Shown: piece after piece, positions 12,361 through 23,215 of the stretch
Position numbering within the stretch: position 1 is the stretch's first letter
How the letters are laid out: each line of letters begins with the position of its first letter
NCBI GenBank assembly: GCA_023213395.1
Contig: CM041465.1
Span: 111,731,741-111,795,740, forward strand
Reading direction: 5' to 3'
DNA: 64,000 nt
Source of the DNA: Cycas panzhihuaensis
Lineage: Eukaryota > Cycadophyta
Translations under genes and position numbers: made by a program
Notes under the pieces: model-generated
What the model was told of the DNA's origin: nothing
Databases searched by the model: none
The model's input: the letters and a program-made list of their open reading frames with translations, nothing else

Positions 12361-12377
12361 CCTTGACTACGATACCA
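12361..12377 (-). promoter_or_regulatory. primer binding site of element G (initiator Met tRNA type)
   Basis: On the - strand TGGTATCGTAGTCAAGG begins two bases after the 5' LTR. TGGTATC is the established start of the iMet-tRNA-complementary PBS (TGGTATCAGAGC). The following bases have diverged or lost three positions relative to the TRIM's PBS at 22071-22090. Confidence 0.8.
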
Positions 12378-12379
12378 CT

Positions 12380-12720
12380 TGGACCGTTCCTTCTCAGAAA
12401 TCTGGGCTCATAGAAGTGATTACTAGCAAAAAATGAAGCCAAATAACATGAATGCGCAAGCAGATCACAGAAAATGAATCACTAAAATGAGTACCAAAGT
12501 ACTTTCTCCTTTCAAGATATCATACTCAATAATATTACGAGTGGTTTTACTCTTTAAATACATGAGTAAGGGTCTTCATCCTTAATGATTCTATTGGTGG
12601 CCCTAGCGGCCTTACATCTTATTGGATGACTTAATGGTCCATATACATAACCTACTAAACCCCTTAATCCTTACTTGTTGGTGGTTCCCTCTTGCTAAGG
12701 AAAGGTGGGGTTATGTTATA
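12380..12720 (-). repeat. 5' LTR of element G
   Basis: This is the partner of 6177-6517, also 341 bases. The terminal CA of the element's 5' edge complement is mutated (TGTTATA instead of TGTTACA on the + strand). The next five bases, GTCTC, are the right target duplication. Confidence 0.92.
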
Positions 12721-14168
12721 GTCTCTCTCTACTTGAAGTCCATTTAGAGCAATATGTATCTATCTTATCCTTGCCTAGTGCCCTTAGGAATCTGCCACCC
12801 ATATGTTCCTAGATCTCGTCGGTGGGGAGAATGCTACTGTTGTGTGGCCCCACTAATCAAGGCTCCTCATTGGCTAGGATGGGAGATTGTCCCTCTGCGT
12901 AGACCTAAGGAAACAACTCACGAACTACCACCTCTAGTAGCCTCATCCTCTCTGCTACTCTTACTAAATCACATATACCATGTGTCAGTCTAATGAACAT
13001 ATATATAAAAGCATCAAAATCAAATCAAAATAAACCATCTAATAAACTAGTGATCGATAAGACATCGAGTCAGGATAGTATCTCACCTCCTAGGATAGTT
13101 GGCTCTTTTGCTCTCAAGATCACCTCTTTTGTAGTAGCTCCCCCTACTGCTGCCTCTACCTCATCTACCTTGGGCATTATCTTGCCCATTACTTGGGCTG
13201 CCAAGGTACCTCCTAACTCTAATCCCTTCTCTCTATGGACTTCTCCTCTCTCAGGTGCTGATGAGCTTGCCTCACCTCCTGCAACCCCTGATAGGCTTGC
13301 CCCATTGCCTTAATCATTACCTCTGCCCTCATCGAGCTCATCCCCTAGCTCTCTTACTACATCATCACTCTCTTAGTGGATCCTTCCATCAACCTAGATC
13401 TAGTGACATCATCTCTAGTGACCTCTATATGTGAGCTTGGTCCTCTATCCTCGTAAACCTAGTCTACCATCTGTGGACCATAGGTGCCCATACCAAGATG
13501 GGATATGGTCCTCTTTATGGTGCCACTACTCTGAAGTGGTTGAATAACTAGCACTATAATAGAGTGCAATAAGAGAATCCTCCTCTCCCTGCCACTCGAA
13601 TTTGATCGAGCTATATAATCAGGTTGGCTACTATCAGGGCAACCCAATCTAGTCTCTCACCTATCTCATATTACTGAACTGTGACCATCCACCCTCCTGG
13701 TATATCCCTATAATTCTATTTCTAAGAGATCTGGAACAAAATAGATAATATGATAAGTTTCCTCACTCGAGAAACTCTAGAAAGAACCATAGCCTAGAAT
13801 TACACACCTTGTTGATCCCACCTACCCTGTCTTATGAAGTAAATTGCTACCTTTATGTTGGCAATGTTTGCGCTGGCAATGTACCTAGTGATTCTAGAGC
13901 TCCTCCCACCGATATGCCCAAGATCCTCCTAATATCTCTTGACATGATAGTGATGTCCCCTACCTAGGGAAGATGGAAGGCGTGTCTTCATCGGTCCTAA
14001 TGGGAGATTATGTTAACTAGGAGGCACTGGTTGGTTACGTATTAAGGCATCCTGATATCCTTTAGGAGCCCACAGTGTCTCAAGGTCACCATGTCATGCT
14101 TAGTTATCATCTCTATGAAATTGAGCATTAACATCCTGATATTTTCACAATTGTCCACCATGATAACT
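12721..14168 (-). pseudogene. antisense PMD-like gene of element A, N-terminal and central part
   Basis: This region aligns with the antisense gene of C (49700-51035). PMD-like sequence lies at about 13450-14168. Around 13720-13790 it reads KLIILSILFQIS without a stop where B and C have TAG. The open stretch 13459-13647 matches C near 50330-50540 (shared GPQMVD). An AT-rich segment at 12955-13086 looks like an intron between the PMD part and the coiled-coil part, with GTGAG at its 5' end and TAG at its 3' end. The right end lies near the start of the PMD exon. A function is inferred only from the resemblance. Confidence 0.6.
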
Positions 14169-14439
14169 ACTTGCAAATAATCTAAAAATTAGTTAGAATG
14201 CCCTCTATATTGCCCTGATGTATGTCATGTTTTCCTTTGGATGCCCTATGTTCCAATAGGCTAAAAAAAGTCATCCATCGAGCCTCCTTTTTTTCTTTTT
14301 TCCACTATCTATCCTTTGCCCTACATCAAACTCTATGGTACTGCAAATATTGATATAGGCTCGATTGAGAAAATTCCATTTTCTTGGTAGCCCTACTACA
14401 AACTTTGAGGCCTTGCTATTCGACGTGAATCCTATTCTT
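14169..14439. other. spacer between antisense PMD-like gene and aRNH in element A
   Basis: This is shorter than the equivalent in B (23216-24439) and C (51036-52200). The palindrome and TATA-like box found in those copies are not visible here, so copy A seems to have lost the promoter region of the aRNH unit. Bases 14286-14302 are T-rich. Nothing else was recognised. Confidence 0.5.
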
Positions 14440-14900
14440 TTCACCATGGTACTACTTGTCTTCACTAACAGAGGAAGTCATGGTGATCTAGGACCTTTTG
14501 TCATTACATGGATCCTCCATAACCCTTCGAGACATGACTATATACATTCTAAAATCTTTCTCCGTGAGGCCACAAATAACAAAGCTAAATACACAACTGT
14601 TATCGAAGCCCTTATCGATGGACTTTGCTTTCACCATGGTCTTATCATCCTCTTTTGTGATTCTTAGATCATTGTGTCATGACTAACCCAGGTTTACCAA
14701 GTGCATTACCCATGATTGAGAGACCTCGGCTTGACCGCCATATCGCTTTTATCTTGTTTCTCCTCCGTGGATGTTCAACATATCCATCAAGACTTAAATG
14801 CTGAGGAAAATAGCCTTGTTTGTTGCATCCTCGAGTGTTGTCTCTCTCTTTTAGATGATCCTCCTTAGGTAGCCTAATGGGCGGCCTAATCACCCAGGCT
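14440..14900 (+). pseudogene. second, archaeal-like RNase H (aRNH) of element A
   Basis: In one frame from 14365 to 14667 the sequence encodes FTNRGSHGDLGP, WILHNPSRHD, ATNNKAKYTTVIEAL and LIILFCDS, the order of an RNase HI fold. It continues after stops with VYQVHYP and VDVQHIHQDLNAEENSLV. In the family the first motif carries a catalytic Asp where A has Asn. The middle Glu (ATNNEAEY) is Lys here, and the Asp in FCDS is retained. It lies on the same strand as pol but downstream of the antisense gene. Confidence 0.75.
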
Positions 14901-15362
14901 CTAGGATCATCCCATCCTCTACTTATGATTCATTCGCACCTCTAAAAGTATGCCACTAATGAGGTTAAACTATGGTGACAGCTAGGTTTGTTTCTCTACA
15001 TTACCCTTCGTACCACTCATGGTATGAGGCCTCTACACTTTGACTCCCTATATGTATATATCTCCTATTTATATTTACTCATTGATTGTGTTGATGACCA
15101 TGCACATCACTTATCTTACACAGATATGAGGGGGGCATCCCTCTCATCCCATCTTTCTTTTATAACATATTCTAAGGTGACGTATAGGTAGCCCCTATGT
15201 TTCCCCTTCTCATTCCTCATCCATGCATTCTACTACGATACTTGCCATTTCCCTTAGATGATGACACCCTTTACATTGATACATAATACTAACCTTTGTG
15301 TTGATAACATTCTCCTTTACTTTATGCTTCTGAGTAGTGAGGCTCTGCTGCCAAGGGGGTAG
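14901..15362 (+). promoter_or_regulatory. 3' untranslated region and polypurine tract of element A
   Basis: The block around TAATGAGGTTAAACTATGGTGAC (about 14957-14979) is shared with B (24990) and C (52715), and the tail CTCTGCTGCCAAGGGGGTAG ends at 15362. The last ten bases (15353-15362, AAGGGGGTAG) are the purine tract that primes plus-strand synthesis. Short open frames in between are not conserved. Confidence 0.7.
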
Positions 15363-15919
15363 TGTTTTCTGGCTACTAGGAATGGACATAGATGACACCT
15401 CTTAGGTAAGCATAGGTATATCTTTAACCTCACCCTTCATTTACTTTAGAATGTAATTAGATATTCATTAGATCCATTCTATATGGTATTGTTATCTGTA
15501 TAATTAATATGCTTGGCTTGCCTACTCTTTTATACTTGTAACTATTATTTTAGCCTATGACAACTCAGGACAAATATCCCATGGCACAATATAGCCCTCC
15601 TTCACATCTCCACAACACTCCTGAGTACTCCTAGGCTCTCGCAGCCTACTTTTGATTGACTTTTAGTATTGTATGATCTTAAAACCCCATTTTAGGCCTG
15701 ATCACCCTCACACTTACTATTTGTCCCATATTGCGGCCTAATCACCACCCTTTCCTTGCTTGAAGAGGTCCCACCAGCACCTAATAGTCCCCTAAATACC
15801 TTATTAGTTTAACATTTTAGTCTGTTAGGGCCCAAGACCTTTCATTTGGGGGCCTCTTAAGCTGCCCTTTATTTTTCTCATATGTTTTGAACACACTGTG
15901 ATATTATTCACAGTACCAT

Positions 15920-15949
15920 AACAAACTTTGCGATACTGCAAAGTTTGTT
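15920..15949. promoter_or_regulatory. perfect 12-bp hairpin in the LTR of element A
   Basis: Arms AACAAACTTTGC (15920-15931) and GCAAAGTTTGTT (15938-15949) are exact reverse complements with a six-base loop GATACT. It lies about 130 bases upstream of the TATA box. B, C and F carry different inverted repeats at the matching place. Confidence 0.8.
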
Positions 15950-16080
15950 GTAGGGTGACTGCCCATTTGAATCGTCAGCTTGACAATGGATAGTTTCACA
16001 TTTATTACAAAAATAATATATGGCAATGGGTTTTTCCCTGCCTAGAGTGATCTCTAATCACTTGATAGACCAAAATTAGG

Positions 16081-16088
16081 TATAAAAA
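16081..16088 (+). promoter_or_regulatory. TATA box of element A LTR
   Basis: TATAAAAA followed by CCCAATTTCAAACTCA. The matching place in B is TATAAAGA with the same flank, and in C it is TATTTAAG. The position, upstream of a long R-U5 region, suits the genomic RNA promoter. Confidence 0.65.
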
Positions 16089-18606
16089 CCCAATTTCAAA
16101 CTCACTTTGGCTCTCTTGGCTCATTTTGAGAAAGAAAAAAATGTCTCTAACTACTATCTCATGTTCTTTCCTCCTATCTCCTTCTTCCCTTAGGGAAAAA
16201 CCCTAAGTTGTAGGTCTTCATCAGTCCATTCCTAGCAGATTTCTCCTCCCAAGTTCTCTCTATAGCCATCACATCAGGTTTTTTATAGGTTTCACATCTT
16301 CTTTGTGCTACTAAGTGGAACCTTCCTCTGTCCAACAGGAGGGGTCCTTCTCCTCCAACCAATCCATGAGGTAATATCTACACTAAATTAGTTTTAGTAG
16401 GGATTTTAAACCTACACCTTATTGTTTCTTCCTTTGGCAAGGGTATTTCGTGAATGTTGTCCTTGGTTTACCTCAAAACCTCCTCCATATATTTATTTCT
16501 TGGATCATCTTTGAAGGTAGGCAAACCCTTCCTTCCCCTCACTCATCCTTCTCACCTCTTAAGGTTTATCTTCGGCCACCATTGAGTGGGTTATGGGAAC
16601 TTGTAGAAAGGAAGAAGAGGATCATAAGGCTAAGGTTCTGACCCTCTTAGCCACATCCTCTAGGGCAGCCCCCTACCTTTCTCACTTCTCCCATATCATA
16701 TCCAACTTGTGCGCCTAGAAACCCTTAGGGTGAAGGATCCTACTGGTTGTAGCATTGGTTTCCACTTGCAACACCTATAAGTAGCCCCCTACACATCATT
16801 AAAATATTGATTTTTTTTTGTGAATCTTGTAGTTTGTGTGTTGTCTTATCTCACAAATCTTACAAAAGTTACAACATTATTACTTTTATAACATTTAGAG
16901 TTTTTGCTTCTTTTATAACTTTTGCTCTTGCAAACTTTGTTACCTTCTTTGTTTGTTTAAAAGCCACAACCCTTTGCTTGATTTGGTTGCATGGAGCACT
17001 TGAGCATGTGGAGGTACCCTATTTGGGAGGGTTGGCCATTCTGAAGCTTTCTTTCTCATTCCCTTCACCACCATTTTCCCTTCTAAAGAAGTTGTTTAAA
17101 TATTTTACATGCACATTAAGGAAGATCAAATAGCATATTGTTTCTTTTTCTTCAAAAGTACATAAGCAAGATCAAATTTTCTTTTCATAAACATATGTAT
17201 GTATAAATATTTATTTGCTTTCATATATATATATAGCATTTTATAGAAGGGAAATTGATCTATCAAGCAGGTTTTTCCTTCTAAAGCAAATAGGAATCAT
17301 AGTGAAAGGTATGTGTACTTCATTTCCTTCTATTTTTCCTTTGAGATTTTCCTTACAACTTTTTCTATTTCTTTTTTCACAAGCATCTTGGGGAAGGTAA
17401 GGAAGCCCCACCAATGTTCCACCTATAATACCAACCAATGCAAGGAGTGTGAGGTGACTAGTAAAGAGATTGCAAAGAAGGAAGAAAGGCGTGCTTCACC
17501 AACCAACTCAGTTCCAAGTGCACCTCCCCTAACTCCTCCTTCCTTATTATCCCTTTCCCCCTTTCCTAAAAGAAAAAGAAAAGAAAGAGTTACATGTATT
17601 CTATTTTGCTTGTAGATCATCTACTTTACATTTGTTAGGAAAGAAAGTCATATATTCTATTGGCATGCATCGACTCCACTTTCTTTCCCTCCACAACTGC
17701 ATGAGCATATAAAAGAATAGTTTGGGTTGATATACCACCCATATTGCATCCTTAGTGAAAAGTGATAAAATGGTTTCTTCCCCCATATTACATTTCCTTC
17801 TCTTTTGCATATCCTTTTCACTTACCAAGGTAAGGACATAGAGGTATATAAGCCTCTTAGTAGTTACTTTTCTTCCCATGCATCATTAGAATAAATTGCA
17901 CTAGCCATTACACTATTTTCTTGCATTTCCTTTTCCCCTTTGTTCCTTTATCTTTTCGTCCATAAAAGAAAAGGAGAGAGAGGAAACCAGAGATAAAGAA
18001 GAGAGATTTTCCTTTAATTGCATTTATTTGGTTGAAATAATATCTCACATTATTACATTATTTTTTAGTGAAACAAAGACGTCTGCTGAAACTTTTGACA
18101 TACCTAGTCACATGCTTAGTGCATATAAACCCTAGAGGCACCCCCTCTAGGTACCCCTTGGTAATGCACCCTATGTACCTTATCCCATCTAGGAGTTGGT
18201 TTTTCTTACCCCAAACCTCTCTTTTACATCCTTTCTATTTGTTATCTCTTCCATGTTCCATAGCCCCACCTCTTTCACTAGGGTTTGCCTCTTCTTTTCC
18301 CTTCATCTTGGGAAAATCCCCCATTTGTCTTCCCTCTCCTTCCTCAACCCATTAGGATAGGACAGTCCCCTTTGAGGCTACTCGATAAACCTAGGATGCC
18401 TTCACCCATTTTAAATCCAAGAAGGTACCTGCCTAAAGGGAGGGTCTTATGCACCATTTGCAAGTCCTTGAACCCATGTTTTGATGCATAGATGCCCTTT
18501 ATGTATGACCTATTCCTCCACTCTCAAGGATCTTTAATCCCTTTGTTTAGCAATTGTGTAGGCTTGATCCCCTTGTCTTTAGTGACCCCCAAGAGGTGTG
18601 CTTCCA

Positions 18607-20085
18607 ACCTCCTAACCCAGTCTGAATTGACTAGTAGGACTGGCAACTAGGCCATCCTCCTTCAAGAATATGATCTTCAAATCGTTAATAGGAAATCAAA
18701 GAAGGGAATGGTGGTCATTAAGCATCTAGCTAACACCCCCATTTCTAACTCTTCCAACATTCCCGTTGATGACTCCTTACGTAACGAACCTATCTTTCCC
18801 ATCCAAGACTCATCCCCCCATCCATTAGCTAATAGCAAATGGTATAGAGACATTGTATAATACCTTATTGAACATTGGCATCATTCTGATGCTAGTGACA
18901 AGGTGAGATCATAAGTTAGGGCCACTACTAGGTAGTACTTCCTCATAGAGGAGGTGTTGTACAAGAGATCCTTCAATGGGGTCCTCCTTCAATATATTAA
19001 CCTCAATGGGGTAAACCAAATACCTTGCAAATGCTATAAGGGAATTTGTGGGGGCCACTTTGGGGCCCAACCCGTGGCCTAGAGGATCTTCTACATGGGT
19101 TATTTCTAGTCATCCATTTTCAAGGATGCCCATGCCTATGCGTTGCAATGTGATAGGTGTCAAGAGCATGCCAATGTCATCCATTCACCTTTTGAGGCCT
19201 TACATCTGATTATCTCTCCATGGCTTCTTTCCCAATGGGGATTAGACCTTATTGGAGCCATAACCCCTTCTTACTCATCGTAATATAAGTTTATCTTGAC
19301 TACGATGGAGTACTTTACTAAATAGGCTGAAGTGGTCCCCTTGTCTTCCATTACTAGCAAGACTATAGTCACCTTCCTTTACCAATATATTATTTGTTGA
19401 TTTAGGGTTCTTGACATCTTAATCATAGATAATGTTACTCCCTTCTATAATAAGGAGATGGATGAGGTTTTTGGGAAGTTTAAGATATCCCATAAGACCT
19501 CTTCTCCTTATTACCCTCAGGCTAATGGCCAAATTAAGTCTTTTAACAAAACTCTTATCAATATCTTAAAGAAAATCATTGCCCAATCATAAATAGATTG
19601 GAACCTTCAACTTCCCTCTGCTTTGTGGGCTTATCACACTTCCATTAGCACAGTTATAGGGATGATCATATTCTCCCTCATGTATGGAACTAAGGTAGTC
19701 CTCCCCTTGGAAGTGGAAATCCCCTCCTTGTGTGTTTTCCTTCAAGGTCTCATTAATGAGGAATCCTATCATTAAGCCTGCCCCCTCGACCTAGAAGCCT
19801 TAGATAAGAGACGCTTGATGGTATACCAAGCAAACCTCACCTCCAAGGCTAGGGCATGAAGAACATATGATAAATGTCTTCGTCCTCACCCCTTACATGC
19901 TAGGGATCATATCCTCAAGTTAGAATATCTCCATGATCGTTTATCTAAATTTGGGCCCAAATGGGTCAGTCCTCTCATCATTCTTGAGAGCCTTGACAAT
20001 AGCACCTATAGGATAACGACTCTAGAGGGTCTTGAATTCAAGAAAGCTTTTAATGGAAAATTCCTCAAAAAGTTCTATGTATGAC
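18607..20085 (+). pseudogene. RNase H tail and integrase of element B
   Basis: Bases 18607-18780 correspond to the end of gRNH and the connector. The integrase zinc finger is recognisable around 19030-19180. The core shows SQWGLDLIGA near 19220-19250, then ILIIDN near 19420, and SPYYPQANGQIKSFNKT near 19505-19550. The catalytic Glu of QIESF is Lys here, a G-to-A change that would kill strand transfer even without the stops. The C-terminal domain keeps the segment that C has lost and ends with KKFYV at about 20083. Confidence 0.8.
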
Positions 20086-20900
20086 CTTCCTTACTCCTGA
20101 GTAGGATAAGAACACCCCATTCCCTTTTGCTCTGAATGAAGCCTAAACTACTAATCTAAGTGCATCATCATTTCTCCTAGCCACATGTGGAATGGTGGTT
20201 TAGAGTTGATCTTCATCTTTCTGTTCTATTGCTTGTATTGCATTCCTTGTTCCCCTCCCAAGGGAGGCCTATCTTTGCCTAGCTAGGTAAGTAAACTTCC
20301 TTCGCTTCTGAGCATGGAATTGCTTCCCAACTAGGGCCTCTTTCTTGAGTATCTATACTCCACTTGTTGTTGCTTCTTTTGTATATCTACTATGTTCTCC
20401 CCCAGCAAATATGCATAGCACCCCCTCCTAACCTCATATGTACCCATCATCGATATACATGTTGATCGTGTATGTCTACCACGAGAGTGGTGTTATATCA
20501 AAGGAAGCATGAGTATCACCTATATATGATCTAACAACAAACATCATATATATCAACTAACTAAAACCATCATAATGCATAACCCCTTATGCGCTCACAT
20601 ACCCATATCCATATGCATACTTCTATCTCTCTATGCATCATATAAACAAACAAACAATCAAACAAAGCAATAACATTACAAATCCATTATAACATCATCA
20701 TCATGGGTCAAATGGGGTACCAATTGGCCCTCATCTATATGTATACAAATCATATGGTATAATAGATCATATAGTACATCATCATCTAGGCATCACACAT
20801 TAGGAAGTTGGAATCCTTGCAAGGAGGAGTACAATCATGTGTCTACATATGGTGAAGACTCCTTGGAGGTCCAATGCTTTCCTACCTCAAAACCAATAAT
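20086..20900 (+). other. post-integrase spacer of element B
   Basis: It is homologous to 4766-5640 in A and 48458-49100 in C. There is no open frame of note. Bases 20734-20750 hold a short ATATGTATAC stretch, the unexpanded counterpart of A's microsatellite. Confidence 0.55.
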
Positions 20901-21855
20901 ATACATCCTCCTCAATGCCCTGCCCTCAAGGGTAATCATCTCATCATATGCAGGATCCCTTACCAGGGGACCACATACCTTTTAGGCTCTTCTGGCATCG
21001 CTGTGAGATCCCTGCCTCACTTTCCTCATCCCTAGGCCTCCTCTGAGTCATCATTATAGTATGGGTATGTGATCTACTACATGATGACCTAATGACGATC
21101 TGCTCTACTAGCTGATCATATCTCGCATGGATACGATCCCTCTCCCCCTCTACTTCTCAAAGCCTCTCCTCTAGCATGGTGATCTAAATCCTACTCTCTA
21201 CATCCCCACTTATTGCTCCTCCTCCTTGATCTTTTAATACTCAGATCTGCCCCTACAGAGTGTCTATCTCCATCGCCAACTGATCCCTCTCTACTCAAAG
21301 CTAATCTAGGGTACCCTGCAGCTGTCCTACCCTAACTTGGAGCTCTTGGGACTCTACCACCCATATGTCTCTGGCCCTGATCAATGGGGTGAATGCCACT
21401 ATATAAGGCACCATTGATCATGGCTCCTCACTGGCCAGAATATGAGGTTGTCCCTCCGTATAAACCTGGAAGAATAGCTCACGAACTACTGCCTCTAGTA
21501 GCCTCATCATCTCTGCTACTCCTACCAAACCACACATACTATGTGTTAGTCTAATATATATATATTTATAAGCATCAAAATCTAAATAAAATCATCTAAG
21601 TAGTTAGTGATTGAGAGGATGTCGAGTTAAGGTAGATTCTCAACTCTTGAGATGACTGGCTCCACCACTCTAATAATCACCTCCTCTATAGAAGCTCTCC
21701 CTACTACTACTGCCTCCACCTCCTTAGCCTCTGGCAGTATCTCACCTACCACTTGGGCTATCGAGGCACCTCCTACCTCTAATCCCTTCTCTCTAGGGAC
21801 TCCTCTATGTGCGGCAACTATCACTGCCTTTGCTACTATCACCATGACCACCACT

Positions 21856-21941
21856 TGTCACAGGCTGCCATTTTAACCAAAGCCCAGGGGTGATTTATGA
21901 AGAGGAATTCCTTAAGATAGTTAGCGTCATGCGCTCCAACA
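21856..21941 (-). repeat. 3' terminal repeat of the TRIM
   Basis: On the - strand it runs TGTTGGAGCG...CTGTGACA. It aligns end to end without gaps to 22093-22178. Confidence 0.88.
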
Positions 21942-22070
21942 CTCCCCTGTCAGGAGGAGTTGGTTGTAGCTACATGGCATACATGTCCACCATGGAATTC
22001 CTTGGCGGCCACTCCCTCACCTTCACGTATGTCCAAGTGAGCTATCATGGTACACAGGACCAATTTTGGA

Positions 22071-22090
22071 CCTTGACTGCTCTGATACCA
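22071..22090 (-). promoter_or_regulatory. primer binding site of the TRIM (initiator Met tRNA)
   Basis: TGGTATCAGAGC on the - strand, continuing AGTCAAGG, matches the standard iMet PBS. It is nearly the same sequence as the PBS of chromovirus G. Confidence 0.9.
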
Positions 22091-22092
22091 CT

Positions 22093-22178
22093 TGTCATGG
22101 GTTATTCTTACACTAAAAGCCCCAAGGTGATTTGGGTAGAGAACTTCCTCGAGATAGTTAGTGTCACACACTCGAACA
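22093..22178 (-). repeat. 5' terminal repeat of the TRIM
   Basis: On the - strand it runs TGTTCGAGTG...CCATGACA and is followed by the PBS. It is flanked on the right by CCACT. Confidence 0.88.
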
Positions 22179-23215
22179 CCACTACTATTGGAGCTCCACC
22201 TATAACTCTCTCTCTACCTCCTGGTCCTAGTGGTGGCCTGTCTCCTCCTATAGGCATCGATGGGCCTACCTCACCTCTTACAACTCCTGATAGACTTGCC
22301 CTATCACCTTCATCACCTCCATCATCATCTTTGCCCTCATCGAGCTCATCCCCTAGCTCTCCTGTTGCATCATTACTCCTGGAGTGAATCTCTCTATATG
22401 GATCCATCATGAAGTCTACTAAGGTAAGTAAGTCCAATGATATTTTTGCCATTGATTGCCTCACGTAAACCTAGTCCTTAGTCCCTCTGAATCCCGTTGG
22501 CCACCTATGGACCATAGGTGCCCTAGTCGAGATGGGGTGTAACCCTTCTGGCAGTGCCACTACTCCAAAGTGATCAATAAACCAACACTATAATATAGTG
22601 CATTAAGAGAATCCTCCTCTGTCAGCCACCCGTATTAGATCCAGCTATGCTATCATGCTAGCTACTATTAGGGCAACCTTATCGAACCTCTTTCTAGCCT
22701 CACACCTCCAGATAGTAGCCATCTATCCTCTTAGTATATCCTTATAGTTTTATTTCTGAGAGATCTAGAACAGAATGGTGAGTGTAATGAGTTTCCTCAC
22801 CCAAGTGACTCTCGATAAAACCATAGCTTAGACTGATACTCCTCATCAATTCCACTTACTCCATCCTATAAAATATCTGGATACCTTCCTATGGGTAGTG
22901 TCTTGTTAGGCAATAGGCCCAGTGATGTTAGTGTGCCTCCTTCTAGTATGCCCAATATCCTCTTAATATCCTTAGGTATGATCATGATATCTCCCACCTA
23001 TGGGAGGTGAAACACATCTTCGTTTATCCTAGTGGGAGATGATATGAACTAAGAGACACTGGTCAGATGCATACTGGGGCATCTTGATAACCTTTAGGAG
23101 CCTGTAGCATCATAAGGTTGTCCTCTCTTACTACGTCATCATCTCAATAAAACTCACAATAACTATACTCATATTCTCGCGGTTGTCAACTACGATAACA
23201 ACTTGTAAACAACCC

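Larger units (their letters stand above)
6177..12720 (-). mobile_element. Ty3/gypsy chromovirus G, complete but decayed, nested in element A
   Basis: This 6544-base element has two 341-base LTRs (6177-6517 and 12380-12720), both TG...CA-type with the right one mutated to TA at its 5' end. Both ends are flanked by GTCTC. Reading the - strand the order is LTR, initiator-Met-type PBS, long leader, gag, protease, RT, RNase H, integrase, chromodomain, purine tract, LTR. The chromodomain and short LTRs place it among chromoviruses. I cannot assign the clade with certainty. Stops are scattered but the coding order is intact. Confidence 0.93.
1..18606 (+). mobile_element. Tat-type Ty3/gypsy LTR retrotransposon A, 5' end off-window, interrupted by element G
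   Basis: The order on the + strand is gag 3' part, protease, reverse transcriptase, RNase H, integrase, a spacer, an antisense PMD-like gene, a second RNase H, a polypurine tract and a 3' LTR. Element G occupies 6177-12720, and the antisense gene resumes on its far side. The 5' LTR and most of gag lie before base 1. The 3' LTR ends at 18606 in CA and is followed directly by mid-RNase H sequence of another Tat copy (B), so A is best read as inserted into B. All frames are broken, mainly by TAG and TAA stops. Confidence 0.85.
15363..18606 (+). repeat. 3' LTR of Tat element A
   Basis: It starts TGTTTTCTGGCTAC right after the purine tract and ends GTGTGCTTCCA. At about 3.24 kb it is longer than the LTRs of B (2.6 kb) and C (2.7 kb). 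The ends match X and B rather than C and F, defining one of two LTR subfamilies. Inside are a hairpin (15920-15949) and a TATA box (16081-16088). The block GGAAGGTAAGGAAGCCCCACCA at about 17393-17414 is shared with all other Tat LTRs. The partner LTR is outside the window. Confidence 0.85.
21856..22178 (-). mobile_element. TRIM-like miniature LTR retrotransposon inside element B
   Basis: Two 86-base terminal direct repeats (21856-21941 and 22093-22178) enclose 151 bases. Both are TG...CA and flanked by CCACT on each side (21851-21855 and 22179-22183). On the - strand, two bases after the right repeat, TGGTATCAGAGCAGTCAAGG is a textbook initiator-Met PBS. A purine run (CAGGGGAG) abuts the left repeat. 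It has no coding capacity. The repeats are the same length but clearly diverged, so the insertion is old. It must have been mobilised by a helper element. Confidence 0.92.
20901..23215 (-). pseudogene. antisense PMD-like gene of element B (interrupted by TRIM)
   Basis: On the - strand the PMD-like part lies at about 22430-23215, starting with the block VVDNREN shared with C. KLITLTILF followed by TAG lies near 22770-22800. The low-complexity acidic and Gly-rich part is at 21627-22400, and the coiled-coil-like and basic tail is at 20901-21535. An AT-rich intron-like segment lies at about 21530-21650, between the two halves. The TRIM at 21856-22178 splits the low-complexity part. Frames are broken throughout. 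The function is unknown beyond PMD resemblance. Confidence 0.6.
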
